From Mesobacterium pallidum (lineage in GTDB: Bacteria > Pseudomonadota > Alphaproteobacteria > Rhodobacterales > Rhodobacteraceae): 64,000 bases of DNA. Below are positions 30,171 through 39,760 of this stretch, piece by piece. The position numbers and the translations under genes are program-made. The stretch lies in NCBI RefSeq assembly GCF_019966535.1, contig NZ_JAIMID010000001.1, positions 1-64,000 of the forward strand. The letters run 5' to 3'. Numbering within the stretch: the first letter of the stretch is position 1; every line of letters begins with the position of its first letter. The notes beneath the pieces are model-generated. The model made no database searches, was not told where the DNA came from, and was given only the letters and a program-made list of their open reading frames with translations.

Positions 30171-32183
30171 ATGAACGCGCACCTCAGCTATCGGCCCGAG
30201 ATCGACGGGCTGCGCGCCATCGCGGTGCTGTCGGTGGTGCTGTATCACTTCGGCCTGCCGGGCGTGCCCGGCGGCTTTGTCGGGGTGGACGTGTTCTTTG
30301 TCATCTCGGGGTTCCTGATCGGCGGGATCCTGTGGGGAGAGCTGAAGGACACCGGGCGCATCTCGCTGCCCGCCTTCTACGTGCGCCGCATCCGGCGGCT
30401 GTTCCCGGCGTTCTTCGTCATGGCGCTGGCCACGCTGGCGGTCGGCTGGGCCGTGCTGCTGCCTTACGATTTCCGTGAGCTGGGCAAGGCAGTGATCGCC
30501 GCGACGGTCTACCTGTCGAACGTGCTGTTTTACCGCGACGCGGGTTATTTCGACACCGGCGCCGAGGAAAAGGTGCTGCTGCACACCTGGTCGCTGTCGG
30601 TCGAGGAACAATTCTACCTTGTGCTGCCGCTGACCCTCCTGCTGCTGCGGCGCTGGCCGCGGCTGCTGCTGGGGGCGCTGATCGCGTTGTTCTTCGCCTC
30701 GCTTGCGGCTTGCGTGGCGCTGACGCCGCGTTCGCAGCCGGCGACCTTCTACCTGTTCCCGTTCCGCGCCTGGGAGCTGCTGGCAGGCGTGCTGCTGGCC
30801 ATCATGGGGCGTGAGCGGCGGATCGAGTGGCGGGCGGGGCCGGTGCTGTCGTGGTTGGGGTTGGCGCTGATCCTGGTGTCGGTGGCGACGATCCCGGCGG
30901 GGCCGACCTTTCCCGGCGGGTTGGCGGCGCTGCCGGTGCTGGGGACCGTGCTGGTGATCCTGAACGGGCGCCATCCGAACGGAGTCAACGCGCTGCTGGC
31001 GCACTGCTATGCCCGCTGGATCGGGCTGATTTCCTATTCGCTCTACCTCTGGCACTGGCCCGTAGCCGTGCTGTCGCGCTACTGGCGCGGGGAATATGCC
31101 GGGCCGCTGGAAGTGGCGGGATGGATCGCGCTGAGTTTCGCGCTTGCCTGGGCGTCGTGGCGGTTCGTCGAGCGGCCGTTCCGCCGCTCCGCCGCGCGCA
31201 ACTGGGGCATGGTGAGCGGCATGGTGCTGGGCTCGGGCGCGCTGCTGGGCGCGGGCGCGGTGCTCTTCCTGCGCGACGGGATGATCGACCGCTTCCCGCT
31301 GCCCGTGCGCACCCATATCGCCGCCTCGGCCGATTTCCTGCAGGATTGGTCGCGCTGCCATACCGACAGCGACGGCCCGCTGGCGGGGGTCGAGCAATGC
31401 CCGATCGGCCCCGAGGGCGCGCCCAAGGTGCTGATCTGGGGCGACAGCCATGTGCGCGCGGTCAAGGAAGGGCTGGAAGACCTTGCCTGGGACACCGGGA
31501 CGCCCGGTCTGATCCTGTGGCACGCGGGCTGTCCGCCGATCTTTGGCGTGCTCAAGGTCGAAAGCGCGGCGACTCCGGCGCAGGATGCCGATTGTGCCCG
31601 CGACACCGAGACGATCCGCGATGCGTTGGGCACGATGGAAACCGTGCAACACGTGCTGCTGGTCGGCCGCTGGGCCTATTACGCGACGGGCGCGGGCGTC
31701 GGCCTTGACCGTCACAACCGGATTGAGCTTTATCCCGTGCCCGACGGCCCGCTGCCGCGCGTGCGCCAGGACGAGCTGCTGATGGAGGGGCTGGCGCTGA
31801 CCGCGCTGGAACTGGGCGCGGCCTTCGATCAGGTCTTCCTGCTGCGCCAGGTGCCCGAGATGCCGCGCTACAACAGCCGGCTGGTGGCGCGAGAGATGGC
31901 GCATGGGCGGCTCGAGGAGGGCACCGACGCGATGCGGCTGCGCGTGCGGGTCACGGGGGCCGAGCTCGAGGCGCGCTCGGGTCCGCTCGAGGCGGCGATG
32001 GTGCGGATGCAGGAGGCCGGGCGGCTGACGCTGATCGACACCTGGCCGACCTTCTGCAAGGCCGAGTATTGCACCGCCATGCCACAAGGCGCGTCCTGGT
32101 ATTTCGACGGCAACCACGTGACCAACAGCGGGGCGCGGGCGCTGATCCCGGCGCTGCGGCCGGTCTTCGCGGGGCTGGAATGA
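30171..32183 (+). CDS. Acyltransferase-3 with C-terminal SGNH domain (OafA-like)
   Basis: 670-residue membrane protein. Residues 1-370 form the AT3 domain with about 10-11 helices, opening YRPEIDGLRAIAVLSVVLYHFG (acceptor His in LYHF) and containing VDVFFVISGFLIGGIL and TWSLSVEEQFYLVLPL. Residues about 400-670 are an SGNH esterase-like domain with IWGDSHVRAV (nucleophile Ser) and DGNHVTNSGA (His). Such proteins O-acetylate O-antigen or exopolysaccharide from the periplasmic side. The stop overlaps the next gene by four bases (ATGA). Confidence 0.9.
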   Translation: MNAHLSYRPEIDGLRAIAVLSVVLYHFGLPGVPGGFVGVDVFFVISGFLIGGILWGELKDTGRISLPAFYVRRIRRLFPAFFVMALATLAVGWAVLLPYDFRELGKAVIAATVYLSNVLFYRDAGYFDTGAEEKVLLHTWSLSVEEQFYLVLPLTLLLLRRWPRLLLGALIALFFASLAACVALTPRSQPATFYLFPFRAWELLAGVLLAIMGRERRIEWRAGPVLSWLGLALILVSVATIPAGPTFPGGLAALPVLGTVLVILNGRHPNGVNALLAHCYARWIGLISYSLYLWHWPVAVLSRYWRGEYAGPLEVAGWIALSFALAWASWRFVERPFRRSAARNWGMVSGMVLGSGALLGAGAVLFLRDGMIDRFPLPVRTHIAASADFLQDWSRCHTDSDGPLAGVEQCPIGPEGAPKVLIWGDSHVRAVKEGLEDLAWDTGTPGLILWHAGCPPIFGVLKVESAATPAQDADCARDTETIRDALGTMETVQHVLLVGRWAYYATGAGVGLDRHNRIELYPVPDGPLPRVRQDELLMEGLALTALELGAAFDQVFLLRQVPEMPRYNSRLVAREMAHGRLEEGTDAMRLRVRVTGAELEARSGPLEAAMVRMQEAGRLTLIDTWPTFCKAEYCTAMPQGASWYFDGNHVTNSGARALIPALRPVFAGLE

Positions 32184-33748
32184 CCCTGCCTGATGGCATC
32201 GCGGGCCGGACCTTGGACGTGATCGTCATCGGCGCCGGCATGGGCGGCGGCCTGGCCGCGCGGGCTTTGGCCGAGGCGGGGCTTGACGTGCTGATCTTGG
32301 AAAAGGGCCGGGCGGGGCTGCGCAGCGAACGGCAGGACCTGTCGCCCGCCGTCTTCGACCCGGTCGCGCGGACGGTGCGCGGCTATTGGCCCGATCCGGT
32401 GCGCGCGCGGGTCGACGGGCGGGAGGCCGAGGTCTTTGCGCCGCTGGGCATGGGGGTCGGCGGGTCCTCGGTCTTTTACGCGGCGACGCTCGAGCGGCCC
32501 GAGCGGCATGACCTCGACCACAGCGAGGCCCGCCCGCATCCCACGGGCGGCTGGCCGATCCGCTACGACGAATTCGCGCCCTGGCTCGGGCGGGCTGAAA
32601 CGCTGCTCAAGATCCACGGCACGCCCGACCCGCTGTCGGCTGAGACGGCCGCGTTGCGCGACCCGCCCCCGGCCGATCCCGGCGATGCGCGGCTGATCGA
32701 CCGGATGACAGCCCATGGCCTGCATCCCTACCGCGCGCACATGGCCGTGGCGCACCTGCCCGGATGCCTCGATTGCATGGGGCGCAAATGCCCGCGGCCC
32801 TGCAAGATGGATGGCCGCTCGGCCGGGGTCGAGCCGGCCCTGGCCACCGGCCATGCCGCCTTGCTGACCGAGTGCGACGTGCAGGCGCTGCGGGGCACGG
32901 AGGGGACGGTCACCGGGCTGGACGTCCGGCGGTACGGCGAGACCCACCGTCTCTCCGCCCGCGCCTATGTCCTTGCCGCCGGGGCGCTGAGCTCGCCGCG
33001 CCTGCTGCTGGCCTCGACCGACTGGGCGGGCGGGGCGGCGAATGGCTCGGGCCTTGTCGGGCGGGGCCTGATGTTTCACCTCAACGAGATGTTCGCGCTT
33101 TGGCCGCGCGGTGCCACCACCGGCCCGTCGCGCGGCATCTCGCTCCGCGATCTATACTGGCAGGACGGGCAGCGCTGGGGCACGATCCAGTCGATGGGGG
33201 TCGAGGCGGGCTATGGCGAGATCCTGCATTACCTGCGCCAGATGCTTGCCCGCAGCCGCTGGGACGGCCGCGCCGCGCGCGAGGCCGCCCGCCTGCCGGC
33301 GGCGCTGGCCGCACGGATGCTGGGGCGGGCCAAGGTCTTTGTCGGCCTGATGGAGGACCTGCCCTACGACGACAACCGCGTGACGCTGGACCCCTCGGCG
33401 CCGGATCGGATCACCTTCGACTACACCCTGCCCGAGGAATTGCTGACCCGCCGCCGCGCCTATCGACGCGCGATCCGGCGGGCGATGCGGGGGCAGCGGA
33501 TGGCCTTCCTGACGCGCGGGCCGGAACTGAACTTCGGCCACCCCTCGGGTACGCTCCGCTTCGGTGCGGACCCGGCGACATCGGTGCTGAACGCGGACTG
33601 CCGGGCGCATGGGCTGGGCAACCTCTGGGTGGCGGATGCGTCCTTCATGCCCACGTCGATGGGCACCAACCCGAGCCTCACCATCGCCGCCAATGCGCTG
33701 CGCGTGGGCGGCGTCGTGGCGCGCGAAATCAAGGAGGGGCGGATATGA
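32180..33748 (+). CDS. GMC-family flavin oxidoreductase with four-cysteine cluster
   Basis: 522 residues. N-terminal FAD fold VIVIGAGMGGGLAARALAEAG (15-35), then GMGVGGSSVFYA (about 90-101), and the GMC C-terminal block FGHPSGTLRFG with catalytic His and GTNPSLTIAANALR with Asn. A run CLDCMGRKCPRPC near residues 196-208 (C-x2-C-x4-C-x3-C) looks like a metal or Fe-S site. No signal peptide is seen, so it is probably cytoplasmic. It oxidises an alcohol or sugar; the substrate is unknown. Start and stop overlap the neighbouring genes, so the three products are probably made together. Confidence 0.82.
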   Translation: MTLPDGIAGRTLDVIVIGAGMGGGLAARALAEAGLDVLILEKGRAGLRSERQDLSPAVFDPVARTVRGYWPDPVRARVDGREAEVFAPLGMGVGGSSVFYAATLERPERHDLDHSEARPHPTGGWPIRYDEFAPWLGRAETLLKIHGTPDPLSAETAALRDPPPADPGDARLIDRMTAHGLHPYRAHMAVAHLPGCLDCMGRKCPRPCKMDGRSAGVEPALATGHAALLTECDVQALRGTEGTVTGLDVRRYGETHRLSARAYVLAAGALSSPRLLLASTDWAGGAANGSGLVGRGLMFHLNEMFALWPRGATTGPSRGISLRDLYWQDGQRWGTIQSMGVEAGYGEILHYLRQMLARSRWDGRAAREAARLPAALAARMLGRAKVFVGLMEDLPYDDNRVTLDPSAPDRITFDYTLPEELLTRRRAYRRAIRRAMRGQRMAFLTRGPELNFGHPSGTLRFGADPATSVLNADCRAHGLGNLWVADASFMPTSMGTNPSLTIAANALRVGGVVAREIKEGRI

Positions 33749-34491
33749 GCGATCCATTCGTGCTGGTCACCGGGGCGGGCGGCGGTCTGGGCCGTGCCCT
33801 CAGCCGCGCGTTGCTGGCGCGGGGCGCGCGTGTCGCGGGGCTGGGGCGGAATGCGGCGGCCTTGGCCGAGACGGGGCAGGGGGGCGACCGCTTCCATGCG
33901 CTGATCGCCGACGTGGCGGATGCGCAAGCCGTGCGCGATGCGGTGGCAGAGGCCGAAGCCATCGCCCCGCTCACCACGCTGATCAACAACGCCGCCGTCT
34001 ATCCCCGCCGCGATTTCCTCGACGAGACGGGCGAGAGCTTCATGGCGACAGTGGCCACCAACCTCGGCGGGCCGGTGAACTGCGCCCGCGCGGTGCTGGG
34101 CCCGATGACGGAACGCGGGCGGGGCCGGATCCTGAACGTGTCGACCTTTGCCGACGTGGCTCCGCTGCCCGCGTCCTCGGCCTATGCCGTGTCCAAGGGG
34201 GCGCAGCGCATCCTGACGCGGGCGTTGATTGCGGATATCTGCGACCGGTTCCCCGAGATCGTGATCAACGACTGGATGCCGGGGATGCTTGCGACGCGCA
34301 TGGGGATCAAGGATGGCCTGCCGCCCGAAACGGCCGCCGCATGGGGCGCCGAGCTGGCGCTGATGACCGACGCCAGCCTCACCGGCACGATCTTCGAGCA
34401 GAACCGCGAAGTGCCGCCGCCCCGGTCGCTGAAAGGCCGGATCCGCGACCGGCTGCTGGGGCGCAAGCAGGCGCTGCGGGTGCTGGGCTGA
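33745..34491 (+). CDS. Short-chain dehydrogenase/reductase
   Basis: 248 residues with the classical SDR layout: TGAGGGLGRAL (NAD(P) loop, residues 9-19), NNAA near 83-86, catalytic Ser in NVSTFAD, and YAVSK (Tyr and Lys) near 148-152. The C-terminus ends in a basic tail (KGRIRDRLLGRKQALRVLG). Its ATG overlaps the GMC stop. Together with the GMC enzyme it suggests oxidation followed by reduction (epimerisation) of one substrate, but this is inference. Confidence 0.85.
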   Translation: MSDPFVLVTGAGGGLGRALSRALLARGARVAGLGRNAAALAETGQGGDRFHALIADVADAQAVRDAVAEAEAIAPLTTLINNAAVYPRRDFLDETGESFMATVATNLGGPVNCARAVLGPMTERGRGRILNVSTFADVAPLPASSAYAVSKGAQRILTRALIADICDRFPEIVINDWMPGMLATRMGIKDGLPPETAAAWGAELALMTDASLTGTIFEQNREVPPPRSLKGRIRDRLLGRKQALRVLG

Positions 34492-34500
34492 CGGGTCCCG

Positions 34501-35442
34501 TCACCCCATCTGAAGACGTTCAAACAGGCTCACGTGGCCGGGGCTGGTGCCCTGCGCCGCGTCCTCGTGCCGCTCGAGCCGGGCGCGCACGCGGGCGCGC
34601 TTTTCCTGCCGGCGGGCGCGGTTCAGCATCAGGTTCACGGTGCGAAAGCCCCATTCGGGGTGCTGCGCGCTGACCGAGACCAGCACCTGTTCGGCCAGGC
34701 GCCAATGGCCGGCCTCGATGGCGCGGGTCAGCAGGCGCCGCACGTAGGACGGCTTGTCATGCCGCGCCCGCAGCTGTGCCGAGAGCTCGGCCCGGTCGAA
34801 CCGGTCCTCGAGCACCGCCTCGGCGACCTGCGACACGAGGCCCGGCTGGCCCAGGGCCAGCGGCACCGGGTGGCCGGTGCCCGGCAGGCGGATCAGCTCG
34901 GCCGCCGGGCCTGCGAGGGCGCGGGCCGCATCGCGGTCCTCGGGCATCATCGGGTCGTAGAACACCTGCGCCCGGGCCGCCCGCGCCGCCCCGGCCTGCG
35001 GGTCGGCATAGCGGCTGGCGCTGATCCCCGGCGCGCTGCGGCGCGGGCCGAAGGCGGCCACCCGGCAGCCCGGTACCGTCCGTGCATAGCGCAAAGCGGC
35101 CTCGGCGCCGGTGCCGGAGCCGATAAAAAGCACATCCTGGAACTGGTCGAAGAACCGGCAATCGAGCAACTGGTCAAAGCAGGTGTCGACATCGACATGG
35201 CGAAACCCGTCCTCGGCCCCGGTCATCGCCAGCGCCAGGTGCGATAGCCCCAGCCGGTCGAAATGATCATGGCCCCAGGGCGCGCGCATCGCCTCGGCCG
35301 GGTCCGAGACCTCGGCGTCGAAACTGACGACCAGGCGCCGTCCGCGGGGATGGAACACCGCCATGTGGTCGGTCATGCGGTGGTAGAACCCGGTGGCCTC
35401 CGCCATGTCGGAGATCGCCTCTGCCCTTTGCGACGATTGCAT
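34501..35442 (-). CDS. Unknown protein with degenerate alpha/beta-hydrolase-like core
   Basis: 313 residues from the ATG at 35442, which follows AGGAAG; an earlier start at 35508 is possible. I do not recognise a named family with confidence. The middle has a hydrolase-like strand-turn-helix VLFIGSGTGAEAALRYART (residues near 126-144) in which the nucleophile position of G-x-S-x-G is a glycine, so catalysis is doubtful. RRLVVSFDAEVSDPAEAMRAPW precedes it. The last 90 residues are basic and helical with a TPR-like character. It ends 9 bases from the SDR gene, convergent. Confidence 0.6.
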   Translation of the reverse strand: MQSSQRAEAISDMAEATGFYHRMTDHMAVFHPRGRRLVVSFDAEVSDPAEAMRAPWGHDHFDRLGLSHLALAMTGAEDGFRHVDVDTCFDQLLDCRFFDQFQDVLFIGSGTGAEAALRYARTVPGCRVAAFGPRRSAPGISASRYADPQAGAARAARAQVFYDPMMPEDRDAARALAGPAAELIRLPGTGHPVPLALGQPGLVSQVAEAVLEDRFDRAELSAQLRARHDKPSYVRRLLTRAIEAGHWRLAEQVLVSVSAQHPEWGFRTVNLMLNRARRQEKRARVRARLERHEDAAQGTSPGHVSLFERLQMG

Positions 35443-35586
35443 GTCTTGTCTTCCTGCCTTGCTTCTGTCCCTCAACGGATCGGCCGGCGCTCGCAGATCC
35501 GTTAACAATCGTTAATAGCGGTCAAGAATGTCGCGATTAGGGCGGCAATGGGACCATTCTCCCGTTAACGAATTCCCCATTCCGCC

Positions 35587-36711
35587 ATGTTTCCATGCCC
35601 CCGGACGGACCATTTCAGCATGGGTGCCGACAGCATGGCGACATACACGATCGCCGGGTACGATGTGAACGACGTGGTGATCGTCTCCGGCGCCGATCCC
35701 TTTGCGGATTTCAACGATGCCACGCCGGCGGCGATCGGCACGGTGTTCTATGTCACGAACGATCCCGATCAGATCACCGTGACCGACAGCGACACGCTCT
35801 TCGACGAAACCGACGGCGACCAGGAGGTCGCCTTTGACACATCGCAGAACAGCGGCACCGCTTCGGCCGGGACCAATATCGACCCGGAATACACCTACGT
35901 GGTACGGCCGCCGGGCGGCAACCCGGACGGGTCGGACGATTTCCGGATCCATGCCTACGAGATGGGGATCGGCCCCGGCGCGGACGGTTTCGTCACCGAG
36001 CTCAAGCTGCTGCCGGGCCAGCATTACACCATCATCTCGATCGCCTCGGAAAGCCCCGAGCCGAGCTATGCCTCGCTTTACGTCTGCTTCACGCCGGGCA
36101 CGCGCATCGGCGTCGCGCGCGGGGCCGTCCCGGTCGAGGCGCTGGGCCCCGGCGACCTGGTGCGCACCGCCGATGCCGGGCTGGTGCCGATCCGCTGGGC
36201 GGGCGCCCGCTGGCTGGGTCGGCGCGTGCTGCGGGACCGGCCCGAGCTGGCGCCGGTGCGGATCGCCGCCGGGGCGCTGGGGCAGGGGCTGCCGCTGCGC
36301 CCGCTGACGCTGTCGCCGCAGCACCGCGTCCTGCTGCGCTCTCCGCTGGTGGCGGCGGCAACGGGCCGGCCCGAGGCGCTGCTGCCCGCCCATGCGCTGA
36401 CCGGGCTGCGCGGCATCCGCCGGCGCCCCGGGCTGCAATCGGTCTGCTACCTGCACCTGCTGCTGCCCGCCCACCATGTGATCGAGGCCGAAGGCGCCCC
36501 GGTCGAAAGCCTGCTGCTGGGCGACCTGGCCCGCGATGCGCTGACCGAAACCCACGGCGCCGAGCTGGCCGGGCTGCGCCTGCCGTCGATGAAACCGGCG
36601 CGCCCGCTGATTGAAGGCCGCGCGGCGCGCGATCTGGTGCGGCGGCACCGGCGCGACGGGTTGCCGCTGCTGTCGCCGGCCCCCTTGGCCAGCCGTCCTG
36701 CCTCGGTCTAG
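35587..36711 (+). CDS. Stand-alone Hint-domain protein
   Basis: 374 residues. Residues 1-165 form an acidic, beta-rich domain without recognised motifs. Then CFTPGTRIGVARGAVPVEAL begins a Hint (hedgehog/intein) domain with Cys167 at the position of the self-splicing nucleophile; LTLSPQHRVLLRSPL carries the block histidine, and AHHVIEAEGAPVESLLLG ends the core. In inteins and hedgehogs this fold cuts the chain before the cysteine. No second extein follows, so any reaction would release the N-terminal domain. Such proteins are common in Roseobacter genomes and untested as far as I know. ATGs at 35620 and 35635 are alternative starts. Confidence 0.8.
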   Translation: MFPCPRTDHFSMGADSMATYTIAGYDVNDVVIVSGADPFADFNDATPAAIGTVFYVTNDPDQITVTDSDTLFDETDGDQEVAFDTSQNSGTASAGTNIDPEYTYVVRPPGGNPDGSDDFRIHAYEMGIGPGADGFVTELKLLPGQHYTIISIASESPEPSYASLYVCFTPGTRIGVARGAVPVEALGPGDLVRTADAGLVPIRWAGARWLGRRVLRDRPELAPVRIAAGALGQGLPLRPLTLSPQHRVLLRSPLVAAATGRPEALLPAHALTGLRGIRRRPGLQSVCYLHLLLPAHHVIEAEGAPVESLLLGDLARDALTETHGAELAGLRLPSMKPARPLIEGRAARDLVRRHRRDGLPLLSPAPLASRPASV

Positions 36712-36743
36712 CTTTCGGCCAGCACAACCGGGCAGGGGGCCGC

Positions 36744-37133
36744 ATGCCACATTCGTTTTCCGTTCACGTCTATTACGAGGACACCGATCTTGCCGGGATC
36801 GTCTACTACGCCAATTACCTGCGCTTCATCGAACGGGCGCGGACCGAATGGATCCGCACGCTGGGCGTTGACCAGACCCGGATGAAGGCGGACGAGGGCA
36901 TTGTCTTTGCCGTCCGCCGGGTCGAGGCGGATTACCTCGCCCCCGCGAAATTCGACGACGAGCTGGTGGTGACCACGGCCGTGGAACAGACCACCGGCGC
37001 GCGGATCGTGCTGCGCCAGGACGTGACCCGCGCCGGAGAGGCGCTGTTTTCCGCCCTCGTGACCATCGTCGCGCTGCATGAAACCGGCCACCCGGCGCGT
37101 CTGCCAGCGAATATTCGCCGCCTGGTGCACTAG
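36744..37133 (+). CDS. ybgC: Acyl-CoA thioesterase of the Tol-Pal cluster
   Basis: 129-residue hotdog-fold thioesterase. The catalytic signature VYYEDTDLAGIVYYANYLRF (residues 9-28, Asp in YEDTD) is exact for the YbgC/4-hydroxybenzoyl-CoA thioesterase family. GGCAGGGGG precedes the ATG. It stands at the head of tolQRAB, its usual place, separated from tolQ by 117 bases that may hold a second promoter. Confidence 0.93.
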   Translation: MPHSFSVHVYYEDTDLAGIVYYANYLRFIERARTEWIRTLGVDQTRMKADEGIVFAVRRVEADYLAPAKFDDELVVTTAVEQTTGARIVLRQDVTRAGEALFSALVTIVALHETGHPARLPANIRRLVH

Positions 37134-37250
37134 CGCGCGCTTTTCCCCGAGCGGAAAGGCGCCGAAACCGTAGCGCTCTGCTGTTTAATCCTCTATCATC
37201 TTCCTTAATCAGGCCGCAAAGAACGGCCCGGACACGAGAAGAGCAGGCTT

Positions 37251-37946
37251 ATGGAAACGGAAACCCTTGCGCTGGCGCAGGAGATTGATTTCTCCATGTG
37301 GGCGCTTTTCGCGCGTGCGACCCTGACGGTGAAACTGGTGATGCTGATGCTGCTCATCGCCTCGTTCTGGTCGTGGTCGATCATCATCCAGAAATTCACC
37401 AGCTATCGCGCCGCCCGGCGCGAGGCGGCGGCCTTTGACCGGGCCTTCTGGTCGGGCAACCCGCTGGACGAGCTGTTCGAGCAGATCGGCGCCGACCCGG
37501 ATGGCCGGTCTGAACGGGTCTTTGCCAGCGGAATGGTCGAATGGCGGCGGTCGCACCGCACGGATGGCGGGCTGATCCCGGGCGCCACCTCGCGGATCGA
37601 CCGCAGCATGGATGTCGCCATCGCGAAAGAGGCCGAGAGCCTGCAGAAGGGCCTGCCGGTGCTGGCCACGGTCGGTTCGACCGCGCCCTTCGTCGGGCTC
37701 TTTGGCACGGTCTGGGGCATCATGCATGCCTTCATCGAGATCGCGGCGCAGCAGAACACCAACCTCGCCGTCGTGGCGCCCGGCATCGCCGAGGCGCTGC
37801 TGGCGACCGGCCTGGGCCTGCTGGCCGCCATCCCGGCGGTGATCTTCTACAACAAGTTCTCGGCCGATTCGGACCGCATCATCTCGGGCTACGAGGCCTT
37901 TGCCGACGAATTCTCCACCCTCCTGTCGCGCCAGCTGGACGCCTGA
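37251..37946 (+). CDS. tolQ: Tol-Pal system proton-channel protein TolQ
   Basis: 231-residue inner-membrane protein with three helices (about 27-47, 138-160 and 172-192). Family stretches include GLPVLATVGSTAPFVGLFGTVWGIM and LAVVAPGIAEALLATGLGLLAAIPAV, the channel-lining segments shared with ExbB/MotA. With TolR it converts proton flow into TolA movement for outer-membrane constriction at division. tolR follows after three bases. Confidence 0.95.
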   Translation: METETLALAQEIDFSMWALFARATLTVKLVMLMLLIASFWSWSIIIQKFTSYRAARREAAAFDRAFWSGNPLDELFEQIGADPDGRSERVFASGMVEWRRSHRTDGGLIPGATSRIDRSMDVAIAKEAESLQKGLPVLATVGSTAPFVGLFGTVWGIMHAFIEIAAQQNTNLAVVAPGIAEALLATGLGLLAAIPAVIFYNKFSADSDRIISGYEAFADEFSTLLSRQLDA

Positions 37947-37949
37947 GCG

Positions 37950-38432
<483 letters not shown>

Positions 38433-38439
38433 GGCTGCC

Positions 38440-39579
38440 ATGCACGCGGGTCATTATATCTCGGGCGCGGGGCACCTCGCGCTGATCGGATGGGCGCTTT
38501 TCGGCGGGATGTTCCTGCCCGAAGAGCTGCCCGCGCCGGTGACGGAGGTGTCGATGATCTCGCCCGAGGACTTCGCGGCGCTGACCCAGGGCGTGGATGC
38601 GCCGGCGATCGCGCCCGAGATCGTCGAGCCCGAGGCGCCGGCCACCGAGCCGGAGGCCGACCCGACCCCGCCCACGCCCGAACCCGAGGCGCGCCCCGAG
38701 CCCACGCCGCAGCCGGTCGAGACGCCCGCGCCCGAGGCGCCGGATGCGCCGCCGCAGGTCTTGCCCGAGCCGGTGCCGCCGGCCGTGGTGCAGGACACGC
38801 CGCCCGACCCGGCCCCGCAGCCCAGCGAGGACGTGGCCATCGTGCTGCCCGAGCGCACGCCGCGCCCGCAGCCGCGCCCGGCCGAGCGCGTGGCGCCCGA
38901 GCCCATCGTGCAGCCCGACCCGACGCCAGACACCGCGCCCGAGGTGCAGCCCGAGACCGCGCCCGAGGAGGCGCCCGAACTGCCGCAGCCCGAGCAGGAC
39001 AGCGCCGCGCCCGAAGAAGCGACCACCGAGATCGTGACCGAGGCCGAGCAGCCCTCGGGCGCGCCGGAACGTTCGTCTCGTCCGCGCACCCGGCCCGAAC
39101 GGACCGCCGCCGCGCCCGAGACACCGGCCCCGACACCGACACCAACGCCTGCGCCCACGCGCGAGACGCCGCCCGAGCCCGCCGCGGACCCTCTGGCCGC
39201 CGCGCTGGCCGAGGCCTCCAGCGGCAACGGCACCGGCGAGACCGAGCGCGTCGCCGCCGGCCCGCCGCTCAGCCGTGGCGAAAGGGAGGCGCTGCGCCTG
39301 GCCGTGCAGGCCTGCTGGGTGGTGGACGTGGGCAGCCAGGCGGCCAACGTGACGGTCGTGGTGGGCATGAACATGAACCGCGACGGCACGGTCGCCGGCG
39401 ACATCCGGCTGCTGAGTTCCGAGGGCGGCGACCAGGCGGCGGTGCAGACCGCCTTCCAGGCCGCGCGCCGGGCGGTGCTGCGCTGCCAGCAGGGCGGCTA
39501 CGACCTGCCGGCCGACAAGTATGACCAGTGGCGCGAGATCGAGATGACCTTCAACCCCGAGAGCATGAGGCTGAGATGA
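38440..39579 (+). CDS. tolA: Tol-Pal system protein TolA
   Basis: 379 residues spanning the periplasm: N-terminal helix (about 5-26), a long Pro/Glu-rich middle (about 45-260, runs such as [16 protein letters not shown] and PEPEARPEP) in place of the Ala/Lys helix of E. coli, and a C-terminal domain from about 280 ([37 protein letters not shown]) that meets TolB/Pal. The proline-rich form is usual in alphaproteobacteria. Its TGA overlaps an in-frame ATG that leads through a tandem repeat into tolB. Confidence 0.92.
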   Translation: MHAGHYISGAGHLALIGWALFGGMFLPEELPAPVTEVSMISPEDFAALTQGVDAPAIAPEIVEPEAPATEPEADPTPPTPEPEARPEPTPQPVETPAPEAPDAPPQVLPEPVPPAVVQDTPPDPAPQPSEDVAIVLPERTPRPQPRPAERVAPEPIVQPDPTPDTAPEVQPETAPEEAPELPQPEQDSAAPEEATTEIVTEAEQPSGAPERSSRPRTRPERTAAAPETPAPTPTPTPAPTRETPPEPAADPLAAALAEASSGNGTGETERVAAGPPLSRGEREALRLAVQACWVVDVGSQAANVTVVVGMNMNRDGTVAGDIRLLSSEGGDQAAVQTAFQAARRAVLRCQQGGYDLPADKYDQWREIEMTFNPESMRLR

Positions 39580-39620
39580 TGGAACGACGATGTTTTCCCG
39601 GCTTCGTTTCCGGTACCCTC

Positions 39621-39760
39621 ATCGCGCCGAAGGCGCGTCGCCTCATCGCGCCAAAGGCGTGTCGCCTCATCGCGCCAAAGGCGTGTCGCCTCATCGCGCC
39701 AAAGGCGTGTCGCCACATCGCGCCAAAGGCGCGTCGCCACATCGCGCCTGATGGCGCGCC
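39621..39760. repeat. Tandem 24-bp repeat between tolA and tolB
   Basis: Five full copies of a 24-base unit (39621, 39645, 39669, 39693, 39717) and a partial sixth (39741-39760). Each unit begins ATCGCGCCAAAGGCG and is nearly identical to the next; the changes are a G in unit 1 and C/T swaps at one position. Every unit carries a small GCGCC-AAA-GGCG hairpin. The unit length is a multiple of three, so both strands stay open across the array (reading IAPKACRL on the plus strand). Confidence 0.92.

Noticed and set aside
30171..34491. Phage defence or toxin-antitoxin system
   Set aside because: The tightly overlapping genes here are metabolic and surface-modifying enzymes by motif; no nuclease, NTPase-sensor or toxin signature is present.
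39498..39740. Minus-strand frame encoding ATRLWRDE repeats
   Set aside because: Arises because the 24-bp unit is open in several frames; no ribosome site or known repeat protein.
39621..39760. CRISPR array
   Set aside because: Units are directly abutting with no unique spacers, and no cas genes are near.
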